This document shows, one piece after another, positions 60,819 to 64,000 of a DNA stretch of 64,000 nt. The position numbers and the translations under genes are program-made. Every line of letters starts with the position of its first letter. Position 1 is the stretch's first letter. Below the pieces are notes generated by a model. The model saw only the letters and a program-made list of their open reading frames with translations, was not told where the DNA came from and ran no database searches. Source of the DNA: Ifrita kowaldi (Eukaryota; Chordata; Aves; Passeriformes; Cinclosomatidae); NCBI GenBank assembly GCA_013398055.1, contig VZRS01012483.1:771-64770 (forward strand). Reading direction: 5' to 3'.

Positions 60819-60859
60819 AATAATAATAATAACAATAATAGCAATTATAATAATAATAG
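60819..60859. repeat. AAT microsatellite, interrupted
   Basis: AATAAT units with single C and G interruptions. The Ile-rich frame at 60805-61044 begins in it and is an artefact. Confidence 0.88.
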
Positions 60860-62468
60860 TTGCTGGGAATGGTTTGTGCTGTACTCACTCTGCAGAGATT
60901 TTGGCAATAAAACAAGGAGTTGTAGGACTTAGCAAACTCTTCATTATTATCATTCCAACGGCTCCCCAATGTGCACTTGGAGAAGTTAATGAGAACACAC
61001 CGCTGCCTTTCCCCAAGGCTGATAATTCAGCTCTGCACATGTGAAGTACCAGAAGGCCCCAGTCTGTGCTAAACTCGGGAATTTCGCTTTAAATCTTCTT
61101 TTCTTTCCAGAAAAGCCTCTTGATAGAAGCACTCTGGCTAAACTGCAGGCTACATTCTTTTCCCAGCTGAGTCACTGTGGTGAGACAAAGCAGAGGGAAA
61201 AGCCCTGGAGGACTTCCTCGAAGGGGAAAAATATTCAGAGTGAAAATGACAGTCAGAGAAGCAAAGTTTACGAAAAAAGAACCAACTTTCTTTGGCACCA
61301 CTGACCACACAACTTTGGCTGCTTGCAAGAACAGTTTAGGACCTCTCTGAGCCCTTCTGCAAGCCTAATTTGGCAGCTTCTTTTGTAGCTAAGGTAAAAT
61401 CAAGAGGTCACATAGATGCTGAGGAAACTCGCTTGCATAAACTCTGCAGCTTTTATGCAGTGACATCCCTTTGGCATTTTAGCCTCATCATCCCTGAGGC
61501 CTGCAGGACACAGGACCATGAGCAAGCTCAAAATAAATGGAATAATTCAATACCCTCAGCCTTATGCAATCAAAGATCATGACTTGTCTCCCTCCCCCTA
61601 TGCTCTCTGCATAGCGCAAATTAAGTTTATTCTTTTTAAATGTGGTGATATTTTTTTCCCCAGCTAAAGATGGGAATCCCTCTCTTTGCTTTCACAGAAA
61701 TGTATTTCAAAAATGTTCTCAGTTCATTGATCTGGAAACATTTTTTTATTAAAAAATGCCAGCAGAGATTTCCCACCAGCATGTGAGGATTTCAGGAGAC
61801 AAAGAACAGTCTTAACTATGAGGCTTTGTCACATCATTCCTGGAATGACTTCTACGTATCCTCTACGATATCCTGCACCACCAAAGGATTTGCCTGGCTT
61901 TTATTTTCCCTTTGAAGATGTAAACATCAGGTTAAAAGATTCTTTTGCTGAATTCCGTGTGCCTTTTCCCATTCACGGGAACAGGGAGGAGCAGCCATGC
62001 CCAGAGATGAGCAGGATTCTGGGGCACAGTCCCTTGGCTATTTGCTGTTCAGCCTTAGGATGGACTTTGCAAGAAAAAAGCCATTTTTACCAAGAAGTTT
62101 AAAAGCAGGAGGGAGATTTAACCAGCTAGGCTCAGAAGGGCATGATAACAATAGAGCAGCTGGTGGTTATTGAAGGATTTATGACAAGGTTAAGTAACAT
62201 AATAAAGGTGTTCAGCACAAATTTCTGTTTCTTCCTCATCTCTTAGGTTTCCCTCAGCCCCAGCAGCAAGCAGGCAATAGGTAGAGTATTATATCCTTGC
62301 AGAGTAATCCCCCCAACCAGAAAAAATGTTTGGGGTGAACCAGGAAAACAATCTAATTATCTGTAAAAACATTACTTCTCCTATAATGATTATTGCACAC
62401 ATTTTTATCAGGCTCTTACTTGGTATACTTGGTTGTTAATAGTTTCAAGTATATCAGAAATGGAGCAA

Positions 62469-62640
62469 TTTGGGTTGTTTTTTGATTGCTTTTGTTGCTG
62501 TTGTTGTTTGTTTGTTTTGGTTTTGTTTCACGTTTGGTTTGGTGGGGTTTGGATTGGTGGGGTTTTTTTGTTTGTTTATTTGGTGGTGTTCTTATGTTTT
62601 TGTGGGTGTTTTTTTGTTGCTGTTGTTTGGGGGTTTTTTT
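62469..62640. repeat. GT-rich low-complexity tract
   Basis: About 170 bases of G and T (very few A and C) built of TTTG, TTGTTG and GGTGGGGTTT units. GGTGGGGTTTGG is followed by GGTGGGG, so G runs of 3-4 recur at close spacing near 62540-62565. The Phe/Val/Leu/Cys/Gly/Trp frames at 62433-62652 are composition artefacts. It resembles the tract at 11191-11370 in style but not base for base. Confidence 0.9.
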
Positions 62641-64000
62641 AAGAATCTGTGAGATTTAAAATGATCCAAAATTATAAAGCTAGTACACACAGGGTATGGG
62701 AACGATTTAAATCTCCAATCTTCCTTTTGGTGGTGCTGAAGCCTGAAGTGCAGTCCCTTTTCTAGTTAAGTGATGTCACTTCATGCCACTCCTCACAGCT
62801 ACACTCATTCTGCAGCATAATCAGAAATACACAATACAATCTGGAAATCAGAGTCAATCACATCTGTTTGGGTTCTGTTATAAATTCAAAATTAAAGAAA
62901 GTTTTCAGTCTGCCAGGCAGAACTCAGCAGAGCTGAAACCTAGCAATTCATAACCTCACTTCATTTCTAAAGAAATTTGATGGCTTGAAGGCTTCTGCTC
63001 TTTCCTCTCTGCAGATTCTCTTCTGAAGAATCAAGTTATCCCTTTCTTCACTCAGGGACTTTTCCACTGCTAGAAATTCCTATTCAGAGGTTTTTGCTTT
63101 CCAAAGCTCATTTCTTTTCCTGTCCTTAATTTTTGACTGAAGGTATGGAGTTGTGATTCTTTAATTTTTAGATTTTGTTGCAGTGAGATACTGGTTTGTA
63201 CATCCCAAAAAGCAAATTCAATGCTCTGTGAGGCTGGAAGAACTCAGAAAAGAGGCAGCTCTGCAGCCCTGCAAACACCTGATGGAATTTGGTGAGGTCC
63301 CACTAAAATGTGTCTGTAGTAACTGGGCTAATTACCTCTTAAATACAAACCTGTCCAACTTTAGCACCATTTGAAGCACAGTGAACAAAGGCAGATGCAT
63401 TGCATGGAAAAGCCTGGCTCTGGCAGGAAGATAAAGAGGATGGACTGATATATCTTCACAACTTTGCAAATCTGTAATTCCCTGACTCAGAGGTCCCTGT
63501 TGCTTGATCAGTTCCATGAGTTTCAGCTGAGTTGTTCTGATGTGGCATCAGAACTGATCAAAACTGATGTGGCAGTTTTAATGCAAAATAAAATAAAAAG
63601 ATGTGTCTGTACTGCACATGGAGGAGGAATTCACCAGCCATATAAAACTGTCACTTAAAAAATAGAATTAAGGAAAGGGAAAGCTGCTAAATTTATAAAA
63701 GTAGCAAAATATCTGCTGTCCAGCAGGTTAATACTGGAGAACATCAAACCTTGCAGTTCTGCTGTCCAGTGTCACTAAGTCCTGGCATCACTCATTGGAG
63801 AGAAATTACAGTTGCAAAAATGGAGGTGGTAAACAGGAAACTAATTGCTGACCACCCGTTTCCAGTAAGGAAATTTAGGCAAGTGTATAAACAACTGTGA
63901 TTTTAACACAGAATAAACTGCTATATAATGTTTCTAAAATATATATATAAATTAATGTATAGTGGTTGAGCAAGTTTTTAATTATGGCAATTGTAATACA
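62641..64000. other. Non-coding unique sequence
   Basis: No gene is supported. AT-rich, ending in a short TA repeat (about 63940-63950). The GC-richer stretch at 63225-63330 gives a 63-codon frame with no domain. No repeat family is recognised. Confidence 0.6.

Larger units (their letters stand above)
57245..62468. other. Non-coding unique sequence
   Basis: No gene is supported. It holds a candidate conserved block (57360-57500), an imperfect tandem duplication (59685-59750), an AC-rich patch (about 60658-60712) and an AAT microsatellite (60819-60859). A GC/CpG-richer patch at about 59258-59400 matched no repeat. The frames of 60-99 codons show no domains. Confidence 0.6.

Noticed and set aside
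62433..62652. Hydrophobic Phe/Val/Gly-rich frames
   Set aside because: Same artefact of a GT-rich tract.

Overview
The window reads as non-coding nuclear DNA from a bird, most likely a songbird (passerine). The evidence is repeat content. There are five 3'-end or near-3' fragments of the avian LINE CR1. One SINE has a tRNA-Ile-like head and a CR1-like tail, the architecture of the songbird element TguSINE1. Two LTR pieces belong to one abundant avian endogenous-retrovirus family. By eye the base composition is AT-rich, CpG is sparse and repeats are thin, as expected of bird intergenic or intronic DNA. I saw no bacterial, phage or plasmid feature: no operons, ribosome-binding-site/ORF layout, CRISPR array or rRNA.

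No protein-coding gene can be supported. All open frames are short (the longest is 181 codons), overlap one another on both strands, lack recognisable domains, and often lie on simple sequence (GT-rich or pyrimidine-rich tracts translated into runs of Phe/Leu/Val/Cys or Ser/Leu/Pro). I found no convincing exon with matching splice sites. The window is therefore intergenic DNA or the inside of a very long intron, and the sequence alone does not say which locus.

Layout: 1-5077 is unique sequence, followed by a minus-strand CR1 (5078-5246). Then comes unique sequence up to a decayed solo LTR (about 8781-9290, minus). 9291-24407 is unique apart from a GT-rich tract (11191-11370), a TA/T microsatellite (about 14663-14717) and small duplications. 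CR1 pieces follow at 24408-24524 (minus) and 26533-26630 (plus). The tRNA-derived SINE is at 30322-30455 (minus) and a second, truncated LTR of the same family at about 31385-31712 (minus). A weaker LTR candidate lies at about 38039-38345. The longest CR1 is at 41349-41684 (plus), next to an 83-base pyrimidine tract. A short CR1 tail is at 50275-50336, and a second long GT-rich tract at 62469-62640.

Between the repeats are several AT-rich blocks dense in TAATTA/ATTA, POU-like, FOX-like or PBX-like words. They look like candidate conserved non-coding elements, which would suit a gene desert or large intron around a developmental gene. That is inference and needs cross-species alignment. I did not find a previously undescribed biological system here.
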